A stretch of DNA of 64,000 bases from Antilocapra americana (lineage: Eukaryota; Chordata; Mammalia; Artiodactyla; Antilocapridae). The notes below the pieces were generated by a model that was not told the DNA's origin, ran no database searches, and saw only the letters and a list, made by a program, of their open reading frames with translations. How positions within the stretch are numbered: position 1 is the stretch's first letter; the number at the start of each line of letters is the position of its first letter. The DNA is taken from the NCBI GenBank assembly GCA_007570785.1, contig ML661799.1:1463598-1527597 (forward strand). Reading direction: 5' to 3'. The translations under genes were made by a program, and so were the position numbers. Positions 55,916 to 64,000 of the stretch are shown here, in pieces.

Positions 55916-56539
55916 AACCCACTCTCAAAGGAAAGTCTAATGACAAGGCTTCATTAGGACCCAGGATGTGGCCACGCTGAGGGGGAGGCCAGTGCAGCTG
56001 TGTCACGGGTTATGGGAGGGCAAGGAAGGAGAGAAGGAAGAGAGGGAAGGCTCAGGAAACTATTTTAAAAAGAGGCATTAAAGTGTGTGAGATTATTTCT
56101 TCTGAGCCCTCAACTGAAGCAACTTAAAAGGCAGATCCTGAGTGCTTTGGGCAGGGAAAGTTCCATAATAGGAGCCATCCAGCTGGAGGCTGGGGCTTTA
56201 GGGAGCACAGGGAACTCCATGGGTCGCAGCAGAGCCCTGCCCTGGGAAGCTGTTTGGCAGGCCCACGAGGGGGCAGAGCCACCTGGATACAGGCTCCGTC
56301 AGCTCTAGGAGCTTTGGTGGGCTCAGTCCCTCAAGGTTCATATCCAGTTGAAGCCTCCACCATCCATTCTACTCTAAGAGTTTGTAGTGAGACACGGGGA
56401 CTTTCCTCTCTGGTGCCAGGAAGACAAGACTACAATCCAGCAGCCTCTAAAAGCACTCAAGTCGGGCACTGGCATCAGGAGGGAGATGGACGATGTGGTG
56501 CGTGTGGGAGGTTTTATGGAGTGGTGGTGATAACTCCTC
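55916..56539. other. non-repeat sequence with a CTCF-like motif
   Basis: A purine-rich stretch lies at 56013-56050 and a CTCF-like site at 56262-56281. No exon recognised. Confidence 0.45.
56262..56281 (+). promoter_or_regulatory. CTCF-like motif, strong
   Basis: cccacgagggggcagagcca fits CCASYAGRKGGCRS at 13 of 14 positions, with a perfect AGGGGGCAG core and a CpG inside that could make binding sensitive to methylation. Confidence 0.5.
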
Positions 56540-56745
56540 CATCTCCACAGGGCTTTCCAGTTTATGAAGCCCTCTCCCGTCCATTATCTCATTTGAGCCT
56601 GCCGAAGCTCTAAGAAGCAGGCAGGTTGGCTGTCATCTTCTTCTGTTTCATAGGTTAAAGAAAAAAATCCTGCAGTGTAGATGAGTGAGGGGACCTGCCC
56701 AAGGTCACACAGGCAGCTCGGGACAGAGTAGGACAATTCCAGCCA
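56540..56745 (-). repeat. MIR SINE
   Basis: 'gtccattatctcatttgagc', 'ttctgtttcataggttaaag' and 'ctgcccaaggtcacacaggc' follow reverse-complement MIR. Confidence 0.82.
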
Positions 56746-56984
56746 CTCGGGAGAGGGAGGGCTAGTCTGGCAGGTGGACAGCCCCATGCCTGCTCTGTCT
56801 CAGGCCAGGCCATTTGCCTCCTCTGAGCATCACTGTGTTTATCTGCAGAACTGGGAAATAGCAACGTGGGCAGTTAAGGCAGATGGTATGTGTAGAGGGT
56901 CTAGGCCTGAGTAGACAGAGCAGCTTATCTACTCTTTACTTCTACTAGCTTTTAAAAATCTCCTTTCCTTATAGGAGTAGGGAA

Positions 56985-57211
56985 TTAAGAGGCAGAAACT
57001 ATTATTTTTAAAAAAATAAGCTATAAAATAATTACAAGACATATTGTATAGTACAGGGAATATAGCCAATATTTCCTAGTAATGAATATACTATAGTATG
57101 AATAGACTATAGACTATAACCTTTAAAAATTGAGTCACTGTGTTGTACACCTGAAACTTACACAATATTGTACATCAACTATACTTACATTTATAAAAAG
57201 AAAAAAAGATG
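56985..57211 (+). repeat. old L1 3' UTR fragment
   Basis: 'attgtatagtacagggaata', 'tagccaatatttcctagtaa', 'aacctttaaaaattgagtca' and 'attgtacatcaactatactt' follow the 3' UTR of older mammalian L1s. Its A-tail hosts the next SINE. Confidence 0.85.
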
Positions 57212-57420
57212 GGGACTTCCCTGGTAGTCCAGCAGCTAAGACTCCAAGTTCCCAGTGGAAGGGGCTTGAGTTTGATCCCTAATTGGGGAACTAGATCCCA
57301 TATGTCACAAATAAAGAGTTGGCATGCTATAACTAAAGATCCTTCATGCCACAACTGAGACCCAGGGTGGCCAAATAAAGAAGGAAATAAAAACAAATAA
57401 ATATTTTTTAAAAGGAAATA
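57212..57420 (+). mobile_element. CHR-2 SINE inserted in an L1 A-tail
   Basis: 'ggggacttccctggtagtcc', 'agcagctaagactccaagtt', 'gagtttgatccctaattggg' and an A-rich end. It sits directly in the tail of the L1 fragment, a common target for L1-driven insertion. Confidence 0.9.
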
Positions 57421-57504
57421 CTTTTTACATATTTTTTAAAATAAAATATTTTTTAAAAATATACAACTCATTGGTGGGGTGGGATGGGGAAGTGGGTTCA
57501 AGAA

Positions 57505-57665
57505 GACATAGTTTCAAATCCTGCTCGCCAATTCCAGCCTTGTGATCGTTGCACAAGTTACTAGATTCTCTGGCAGTTTCCTTTCCTAGAAAGGGGAGAC
57601 CACGACACCCACTTTGTGGGGTTTCCAAACTTAAGTGAGAAACATATAATGCATTGGTCTTAACA
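57505..57665 (+). repeat. MIR SINE, diverged
   Basis: 'tttcaaatcctgctcgccaa', 'tgatcgttgcacaagttact' and 'gtttccaaacttaagtgaga' follow sense MIR. Confidence 0.6.
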
Positions 57666-57784
57666 AATGCAGTTTTCCCTTTTCCCCCTTCTGTCCACTA
57701 CAGCACAAGGCAGCCACCTTCACAGAGCCTGACAACAAAGCCCAGAACACAAGGTAGTTTCCAAGCCCTTACTGCATTCTCCAT

Positions 57785-58035
57785 GGTGAAAATACTAATT
57801 ATTGCTGTTGTTTTTACTCTCCCAATGTTGACTTGGCTCAAGCACTGTGTTCAGTGCTATACCTGCATGATCTCGTTAAGTCCTTACAACTGTTTCAAAC
57901 TATTAGCCCCATTTCTTTGGATGAGATAACTGAGACACAGGAATTCAGGACCTTGACCAAGTCTTTGCAGTTAATAATGACAGAACTGAGACTGAACTCC
58001 AAACCCAGAGCTCTTCACCTAACTAACTAACCCCC
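57785..58035 (-). repeat. MIR SINE, nearly full length
   Basis: 'agcactgtgttcagtgctat', 'tgatctcgttaagtccttac', 'ggatgagataactgagacac' and 'ctgaactccaaacccagagc' follow reverse-complement MIR. It is inverted relative to the MIR at 57505-57665. Confidence 0.85.
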
Positions 58036-58055
58036 TGCCACCCCAGGCTGTAGCA

Positions 58056-58099
58056 GGGGGCGGGGGGATGGGTGCAGGGGCGACAGGGCGGGTGGCGGG
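58056..58099 (+). promoter_or_regulatory. G-rich tract, G-quadruplex candidate with GC-box
   Basis: Seven runs of three or more G are separated by short loops, with a GC-box-like gggggcgggg at the start. The pattern satisfies the usual G3+N1-7 rule several times over. Confidence 0.6.
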
Positions 58100-58139
58100 C
58101 AAAGGCCCTGCTCTTTTCTGCACAGCAGTGACACAGTGC

Positions 58140-58390
58140 CCTGAGAAACATCCTAGCCCAATTTGTAAGGCCACATTTAATCATTTATGCAAATGCCAGG
58201 ATTCTGCTTGCCAGAGAGGATCCAGGTTAGATATCATTTGAGAAGCTAGAAAATGTGGATGATCCTGGAAAGCCGATTAGCACAAAAAGGAATATTATCC
58301 TCTGCTTGAAAAGCCAGGCAGGCGCTGAAGATATTAACAAAATTTGCTCTGTGTGCAAACTATTCAATTAGAGAATCAGCCAGTGGGTTT
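58140..58390. promoter_or_regulatory. candidate conserved non-coding element
   Basis: A repeat-free block with a POU octamer atgcaaat (58187-58194), 'ccacatttaatcattt', 'gttagatatcatttgag' and 'gccgattagcac'. Motif-based inference. Confidence 0.35.
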
Positions 58391-58411
58391 CAGAGCAAGA
58401 ATGAATATGAG

Positions 58412-58592
58412 GGACTTCCCTGGTGGTCCAGTGGCTAAGACTCTGTGCTTCCAATGCAGAGGGCCCAGGGTTAAGTCCCTGGTCAGGGAACTAGATGTCA
58501 CATGCCACAGCTAAAGACCCTGCATGCCACACTGACGATCAAAGACCCTGCATGCCTCAACTAAGACCCAGCACAGCCTCTCTCTCCCAAAA
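58412..58592 (+). mobile_element. CHR-2 SINE with target-site duplication
   Basis: 'ggacttccctggtggtccag', 'tggctaagactctgtgcttc', 'ggttaagtccctggtcaggg' and a 3' part with a short tandem 'agaccctgcatgcc' doubling. Flanks 58397-58411 and 58593-58607 agree at 14 of 15 bases. Confidence 0.93.
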
Positions 58593-58699
58593 AAGAATGA
58601 ATATAAGGTGTGGGAACCCCTCTCCCTTGCCACTTGGAGAAGTATTTAGTGGTAGACCCCCTTCCCTAGCAACTCAGTGGGTCATAACAGGTTAAGTAT

Positions 58700-58800
58700 T
58701 TTCACAAAGGCCTAGACACCCATTGCCCAGCAGAGAGCTTGGTTCTTGGTAGAGGCTCAAGGGTAGCTGAATGAATGAATGAGGGAATAAATGAATCAAC
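58700..58800 (+). repeat. L2 LINE 3' tail fragment
   Basis: 'cttggttcttggtagaggct' and 'gaatgaatgaatgagggaat' are the end of L2. Confidence 0.6.
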
Positions 58801-59354
58801 TGAACACTTCTCTTACCAAGAGGTAGGCAAGGAATCTGCAATGTTTTCCAGCACCGTACAATCTCAGGAGACTCAGAGAGAACCCCAGTTCTTAAGGAGA
58901 CTTGAAAAAGAACTTCCTGACAGTGCAAAGTAAGACAGATGAATAAAGAATGAGGGAGGGCATGCAATTCCTCAAGGTAAGGCCAGGGCCAGAGGACAGT
59001 CTTTTCTAGAAACAGAATGACATTTACTGTGAGAATCCTAAAGTAAGGAGAGAAACTGAACAAGAGAGTCAGTCTAAATGAGATACAAGATGTTAATACT
59101 TGACTTTTAGCCTATTTTTCTAGATGCTGAAGTATTAGGAAAATCAGAAATGTCCACCCTTTTCCTGGTCAGGAGCTTCTGCTCCCTGACCCTGACCTCA
59201 CCCTGCACCTCAGGTACTTCTCACCAGGTTCTACAGGACCCAGTCTGAGGCACTGTCCATACCAGTCACTCCCACAGAATAATGCTTGTGTGGATGTGGC
59301 TGTTTGCCTGCTCCAGATTCATATCTTGAAAACCTCTTCTCTAAAACTGCAGTA
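58801..59354. other. non-repeat sequence
   Basis: Nothing recognised. Confidence 0.45.
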
Positions 59355-59515
59355 AAAGCTGCAATTCAGAGAGTGCTTGCCATGTGCCAGGAGCTGGGCT
59401 ACAGGCTCACATTCCTTATGCTGATTTAACCCTCAGAATAACCCAATGGAATTGATATATAATTTGCCCCATCTTACTTAGTTTGACTCAGGTCACATGT
59501 TGAATAAATGAAGAA
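59355..59515 (-). repeat. MIR SINE fragment
   Basis: 'tgcttgccatgtgccaggag', 'tgctgatttaaccctcagaa' and 'gactcaggtcacatgttg' follow reverse-complement MIR. Confidence 0.8.
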
Positions 59516-59699
59516 TGCAGAATTGAGAGGCCCAAGGCACTGAAAAGATTATGTCATTCCCTTGAAATATAACGCAAAAGAAAAACAAAACTAGACAATA
59601 AAACAAATGTAAAGAAATTCACAAAGTTCTTAGTTTCTCCACGAGTTTAAAAAATATAGATAATAATTAAAAAAATACTTTGTAAACTATTGATTAACC

Positions 59700-59712
59700 T
59701 ACCAGAATACAA
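59700..59712. repeat. target-site duplication, left copy
   Basis: taccagaatacaa here and exactly at 59837-59849. Confidence 0.9.
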
Positions 59713-59836
59713 CCCTGAAGAAGGAAATGGCTACCCACTCCAGTATTCTTGCCTAGAGAATCCCATGGACAGAGGACCCTTGCAGGCTACTTCAGTCACA
59801 AAGAGTTTGATACAACTGAGTGATTAAGGACGCATG
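59713..59836 (+). mobile_element. 5'-truncated Bov-tA SINE
   Basis: Only the body and 3' end are present ('gaagaaggaaatggctaccc' to 'caactgagtgattaagg'); the tRNA head is missing. A perfect 13-bp duplication shows that the truncation happened at insertion. Confidence 0.93.
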
Positions 59837-59849
59837 TACCAGAATACAA

Positions 59850-61129
59850 ACCCCATTCTGTCTACTCCAATCCTGAGTTCTTAACCGCAATACTCCATTG
59901 CTAGGTGGACTTTGCTTTATCCCAAAATCCAGTGTTTCCAGAGCTCTTAGAAGCCCAAACAATTGTTTCTTCTCAGAGGAGATCACAAAGTAGATATTGC
60001 AAAATGCATGGGGTAGGGGGAGGAGGGATGAAGTGATTAAGGTTGTTCGAGTTCAAATCCCAGGAAACAGATTACAGGAAATTCGCTAGTTCTCCAGCCA
60101 GTTGGGCTCCTTATCTGAGCCAAAGTAATCACTTGCAGAAGGGTGAAGCCATCCATCGCTGCAGCCAGTGTGGGAAGATGCTTCTCTTTATCTTCACCAG
60201 GAGCAGAAGTGCTTTTGGCTTTGCAATCAACTTCTGTGAAGGAGCTGCCACTCAGGCTTGGCTAGGGTTTGTGAACAACCTCCCTTCCTTGCAGTAGACA
60301 AGAAATGAGTTGGGGTTGACCCAAAGGACCCTGCCAGGGTGAAGAATATAGGTGTGTGCTGGTACCACCTTCCTCACTTTAGATAAGCTGATTCTGGCAC
60401 CAATCTGGGGACCAGACTCCGTGGAGTGATTCCTCACTGGGATGCATGAGTCCAAGGAAATTGGACGAGAGAGCTCAGGTTGACTAACATGGGTACGTCA
60501 AATCTGACAGACTGCATTCTTTCTACTGTATTTTATATAGAGACATTTTCTCTTGTGTCTTCCCTGTCCCCCACCACCACCACCACCCCTCCACTAACAC
60601 ATAACCTTTAAATAATCACTCCAGTCACTCTGGAGGGGAACATTCCAGTGCCTGTGTTTGTAGAATGTGACAGCTGAAGGGCCAGAGCAGATGCTAAACC
60701 TCAGCTGGGACAATCACATTTCTCTTCCACAAACATGGACTTCAAGGACCAGAACACGGGTTGGTGGCTCTGGAGCTTAGAGAGAAGACGGATACTGAGG
60801 CAGGGAGACCACATTCTGCCATGCACACAAAAAGGCAGAGGAGGCTTGTCTGCAGAGAAAGAGAAGAAGGAAGCAAATACACAGAAAAAAAGATGAGACC
60901 ACACAGCAGGGCAGTAGTTGTCTCTGGCCCTGACAGTCTCCTAGCCCCTGGTTCTCAACTCTAATGAAGCCCAAATTTATGCCCTGCCCTTGGATCTAGG
61001 GTCATCAACATTGCCATAGAGTCTCCTTCTTCCTTAAGCTCCTCTGAGTTGGTTTACATTATTCTCAATAAAAAAAAAAAAAAGGAGCCTTGAAAACCAA
61101 TTAACATTATCATTCAGATTAAGAGTCTA
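59850..61129. other. about 1.3 kb of non-repeat sequence
   Basis: No exon recognised. A short cca-repeat lies at 60573-60587 and an A-run at 61070-61083. Confidence 0.45.
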
Positions 61130-61235
61130 CTAATGGTTATTGAATACCTATTATGTGCCAGGCATGGGTCCAGAATTGGATGAATTGCCATGATTCATCT
61201 CACTTATCATCATGTTTATCAGCAGCATCATGAAC
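61130..61235 (-). repeat. MIR SINE fragment
   Basis: 'ggttattgaatacctattat', 'gtgccaggcatgggtccaga' and 'tgattcatctcacttatcat' follow reverse-complement MIR. Confidence 0.75.
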
Positions 61236-61458
61236 ACTAATATCAGACATGTTTACAGAGTCTAGGCTAGACTGAAAGAGAGTGACCCTAGCGAGGTCTA
61301 TGTCCCCTGACAGTTTATTCTAGACAGGCATTCTGATGTGAGGACAGATGCCCAGGGCATTAAATCAAGGCACAAAAAAGGCAATGAGATATTTGCCTCA
61401 TTATCAGGTTAGGAAGAAGGAGGGAGGCAAGAGCCAGGAAGGGTAGACAAAAAGACAG

Positions 61459-61605
61459 CATCAGGCGGTTGGATGGCATCACCGGCTCAATGGACATGAG
61501 TTTGAGTAAGCTCTGGGGGATGGTGAAGGACAGGGAAGCCTGGCGTGCTGTCGTCCATGTGGTCACAAAGAGCTAGGCATGACTGAGCGACTGAACAACA
61601 ACAAG
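61459..61605 (+). mobile_element. BovB 3' end fragment
   Basis: 'ggcggttggatggcatcacc', 'gacagggaagcctggcgtgc' and 'gactgagcgactgaacaaca' are the BovB 3' end. Flanking aaagacag at 61451-61458 and 61606-61613 is a probable target-site duplication. Confidence 0.93.
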
Positions 61606-61613
61606 AAAGACAG

Positions 61614-62054
61614 ATGGGACAGAGGTAGTACAGAAAGGGAAGATAGGGAAGAACAGTCAAAGTTTTGGAGATGGAGAGGTCAGCAGAACCCCTGAGAAAG
61701 GGGACTCTCCTTGCCTGCCCACTATGTTCCTGAAAGACAATTCCGTTCTCTTAGTCGTTCTGGCTGCAAACATGAAGAGCTTTTCCTCTCCTCCATTCTA
61801 TGTGTGGACAGTTGAGCACTGTACATTGTCATTCTTTCTTCCAAATGTCACACTCTCTCAACCCCTCTCCACCCTCACATCCCCCTAGATGACTGACATT
61901 GGAGGACCTTCCTGCCTCCAGACTCCTGACATGGTCTTTATCCAGGTCCCAATAACAATCATCTTGCCACTTACCTACTGCTTTACAAAGAACTTACAAG
62001 ATGACCTCTGATCTTCCCAACTGCTCTGTAAGTTAGTTAACTTTATTATACCCA
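61614..62054. other. non-repeat sequence, weak MIR-like text near 61980-62050
   Basis: Nothing firm recognised. Confidence 0.4.
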
Positions 62055-62330
62055 TTCAACAAATCCATTCATTCATTAAGCCATTATTTCTTGAGAACTA
62101 TTCTCAGTCCCATGCTCAGAGCTAAGGCGTCAACACTGAACATGATGGGTACAACTCCTGGACCTGTAGCTATTAGACAAGTAATTACAACTGTGATAAG
62201 TGCCGCAAGGGAGAAGTAGAGGTGCCATGAAATAAAGAATGACAGAGACCTGACTTAATCAGAGTATCAGAGAGGTGACATTTCAACTGAGCTCTGAAGA
62301 AGAGGGAAGCTGAAGTTTGGAGACTTTCGT
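62055..62330 (-). repeat. L2 LINE 3' region
   Basis: 'cattcattcattaagccatt', 'gggtacaactcctggacctg' and 'gagaggtgacatttcaactg' follow reverse-complement L2. Confidence 0.78.
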
Positions 62331-62425
62331 AGATTTGCCCAGGGTCTAGACACTACAGATCTGGGCTCAGAACTGTCATCTTTGAACTGCTAGTGCCATG
62401 TCTGACCTCTATGCCACTGTGCCCC
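62331..62425 (-). repeat. MIR SINE tRNA-end fragment
   Basis: 'gatttgcccagggtctagac', 'gatctgggctcagaactgtc' and 'gacctctatgccactgtgcc' follow the head of reverse-complement MIR. Confidence 0.65.
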
Positions 62426-62646
62426 TGGGTAGGCCATCTTGCTAGGAATGGATATGTAGAGGTAGGCATGACTCCACTGCTTTCAGGGGAAAAACAAGAG
62501 AGTTCCAGAACCTCAGTGGCTCTCTCTGGGCCTCTCATATCAGCCCAGACTCCTCTGCCTGGATCCCTAGGACTCCATACTCCAGCCACACCCCACTCAT
62601 TCACCTTTCTCCCCCTCTGTTCTTCAGTACATGCCCTGGACACTAG

Positions 62647-62740
62647 AAAAGCCTTTCTCTAGCCCAGGGATTATAGCAATAAATTTCCATCAAAATGACT
62701 CAACTGCTCTCCTCTCCATCTCTTTCCCATCCCAGGATGT
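62647..62740 (+). repeat. diverged local duplicate, copy A
   Basis: It resembles 63674-63756: both carry an 'agc.tttct.tagccc' start, 'ttatagca', 'aatttccat' and 'atgactc..ctgctc.cctctc' in the same order, with a short extra stretch in copy B. Confidence 0.65.
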
Positions 62741-62984
62741 GGGACATTCTTGAATTCATTTGTATATTTATCCCTTCACTCAGCACTCTTAAGCCTCTGC
62801 TATATGCCAAGCATACATCCTGCTCATGCCATTTCTCCTTGAATTTTCATTTTCTTTACTTTTCATTAATCTAAATCCTACTTACCTAGAGTCTTGTCTC
62901 CTTGAAATCCTTGACACAATATGATGAAAGGAGTAGGGAACTCGAAATCACACTGGTGATCAAATCAACTTATGGCTTAAATTT

Positions 62985-63115
62985 TCTCAACCTCAGTTGC
63001 ACCATCTTTAAAATGGTGAAATAATGACTGCCTACAACAGAAATGTTGGCATAAGAATCAGAATAACCAAAGTAAGATGATAAATTTCTATAAAAGCACA
63101 TTGTAAGTTACTATC
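62985..63115 (+). repeat. MIR SINE, very diverged
   Basis: 'ttctcaacctcagttgcacc' and 'atctttaaaatggtgaaata' resemble the MIR 3' half. Confidence 0.45.
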
Positions 63116-63189
63116 CAATTTAGTGAATTCATCCATTAATGGACTCCTTAGCTCAGCTGGAGCCCTCTCTTTTTCACACTCCTATTTTG

Positions 63190-63358
63190 CACTTAAGACC
63201 TTATGTCCTCTCAACTTCAATCATTGGGTTAGTCTTCCTTCCTCAACTAGATGGCAAGCAGTTTGAGGGGTGGAGACACAGCACACACTTTCACATCCCC
63301 CAGGGTGTCTAGGGAAGTGTAGGGCAGTTAGTAAACACTATCCAGGTTTATTGATGGA
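63190..63358 (+). repeat. L2 LINE 3' end, diverged
   Basis: 'tagatggcaagcagtttgag', 'gggtggagacacagcacaca' and 'agtaaacactatccaggttt' follow sense L2. Confidence 0.5.
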
Positions 63359-64000
63359 GCTCCCTTGACGTGTCAGCACCATGGCCAGGGAGAGTCTCCC
63401 TCAGCCTACAGAAAGGGGAAGAGGCAGGCAGAAGAACTCACACTTGACCCCTGGCCACTAACTACCCAGAGCTTATCCCTACAAGGATGTCAGAGAGATG
63501 GTAGCCCAGTTCTTCATGCCATCTGACCTCAGGCTACCCAGGCCCCAGAGCAGCCAGGGGACTTAGTGCCCTCACATCTTAGAAATAAGAACCACCAGCC
63601 AATAGATTGATTTGGGGCTGTAGCTTGTTTTTCTAGCAATTGTTGGCGTTCCTGTTCTCTTTGCCAGCATGGCTGAAGCTTTTCTATAGCCCTCAGGTTA
63701 TAGCAGTGAATTTCCATTTAGCCATGACAAATGACTCTGCTGCTCCCCTCTCTCTCCACCGGGCCCCACCTCCTTGTTCTGAAGTCTCCCTCTTAGAGGT
63801 AGCTAGAGGGCCTTCCCTTAATGTGACAGGAGCAGGAACTGGCACTTCCAGTCCTCAGAGCTGGTATCACTCCAGAACAGGCTGATTGTGATGTAGAGGG
63901 GAGAGAGGCTGGGGTGGGGCAAAGATGATGAGAAGAGGAGGACGAGAACTGGGCTGCAGTGTGAGCCAGCTTTGCCCAGGTAAGTAACTGATGACATTGG
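63359..64000. other. non-repeat sequence ending in a splice-donor-like site
   Basis: It contains copy B of the local duplicate. A strong donor-like gcccag/gtaagt lies at 63979/63980. No reading frame gives a recognisable protein. Confidence 0.4.
63674..63756 (+). repeat. diverged local duplicate, copy B
   Basis: Partner of 62647-62740, about 1.03 kb downstream in the same orientation. Confidence 0.65.

Overview
This window is nuclear DNA from a ruminant (pecoran) genome such as cattle, sheep, goat or deer. The evidence is its repeats: many tRNA-derived Bov-tA SINEs, several BovB (RTE) LINE copies with the tandem ACTGA tail, CHR-1/CHR-2 SINEs and a long L1 of the bovine L1_BT type. I cannot separate genus or species. 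No prokaryotic organisation is present, and I found no convincing host protein-coding exon, tRNA, rRNA or functional RNA gene. The sequence looks intergenic or intronic, and every long open frame I could identify belongs to a retrotransposon or lies antisense to one.

Layout. 1-7.7 kb: mostly unique sequence with old MIR SINEs and two Bov-tA copies. 7.7-16.6 kb: one long, dead L1 inserted into an older L2, with an 11-bp target-site duplication. Nested in it are two L1 3' ends in the 5' UTR and a BovB 3' end in ORF2. 16.6-25 kb: L2 and MIR remnants, a CHR-1 SINE, and non-repeat stretches dense in homeodomain and E-box motifs. 25.0-25.7 kb: an L1 with a 5' inversion and a 13-bp duplication. 28.4-31.9 kb: a nearly full-length, inactivated BovB with an 11-bp duplication and an antisense BovB fragment inside it. 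32-44 kb: Bov-tA copies, a (CT)23 microsatellite, a 78-bp direct duplication about 1 kb apart, a candidate LTR, a second BovB holding a 58-bp micro-insertion of an L1 tail, and a three-SINE cluster. 44-64 kb: MIR/L2 remnants, CHR-2, Bov-tA and BovB fragments, a polypurine tract, two CTCF-like motifs, a G-rich tract and more candidate conserved non-coding blocks.

How the parts work together. The clearest story is retrotransposition in trans. Bov-tA shares the BovB machinery, and CHR SINEs are thought to use L1; both autonomous families here (L1 ORF1/ORF2, BovB endonuclease/reverse transcriptase) are broken. Target-site duplications allow a relative order of insertion: L2 and MIR first, then L1 and BovB, then nested BovB, L1 tails and SINEs. 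I saw no undescribed biological system. The most interesting items are unusual insertion structures (a twin-primed L1, a candidate 3' transduction, an L1 tail insertion with about 20 L1-specific bases) and candidate regulatory blocks that need comparative data. Family names come from memory of consensus sequences, not from a database search.
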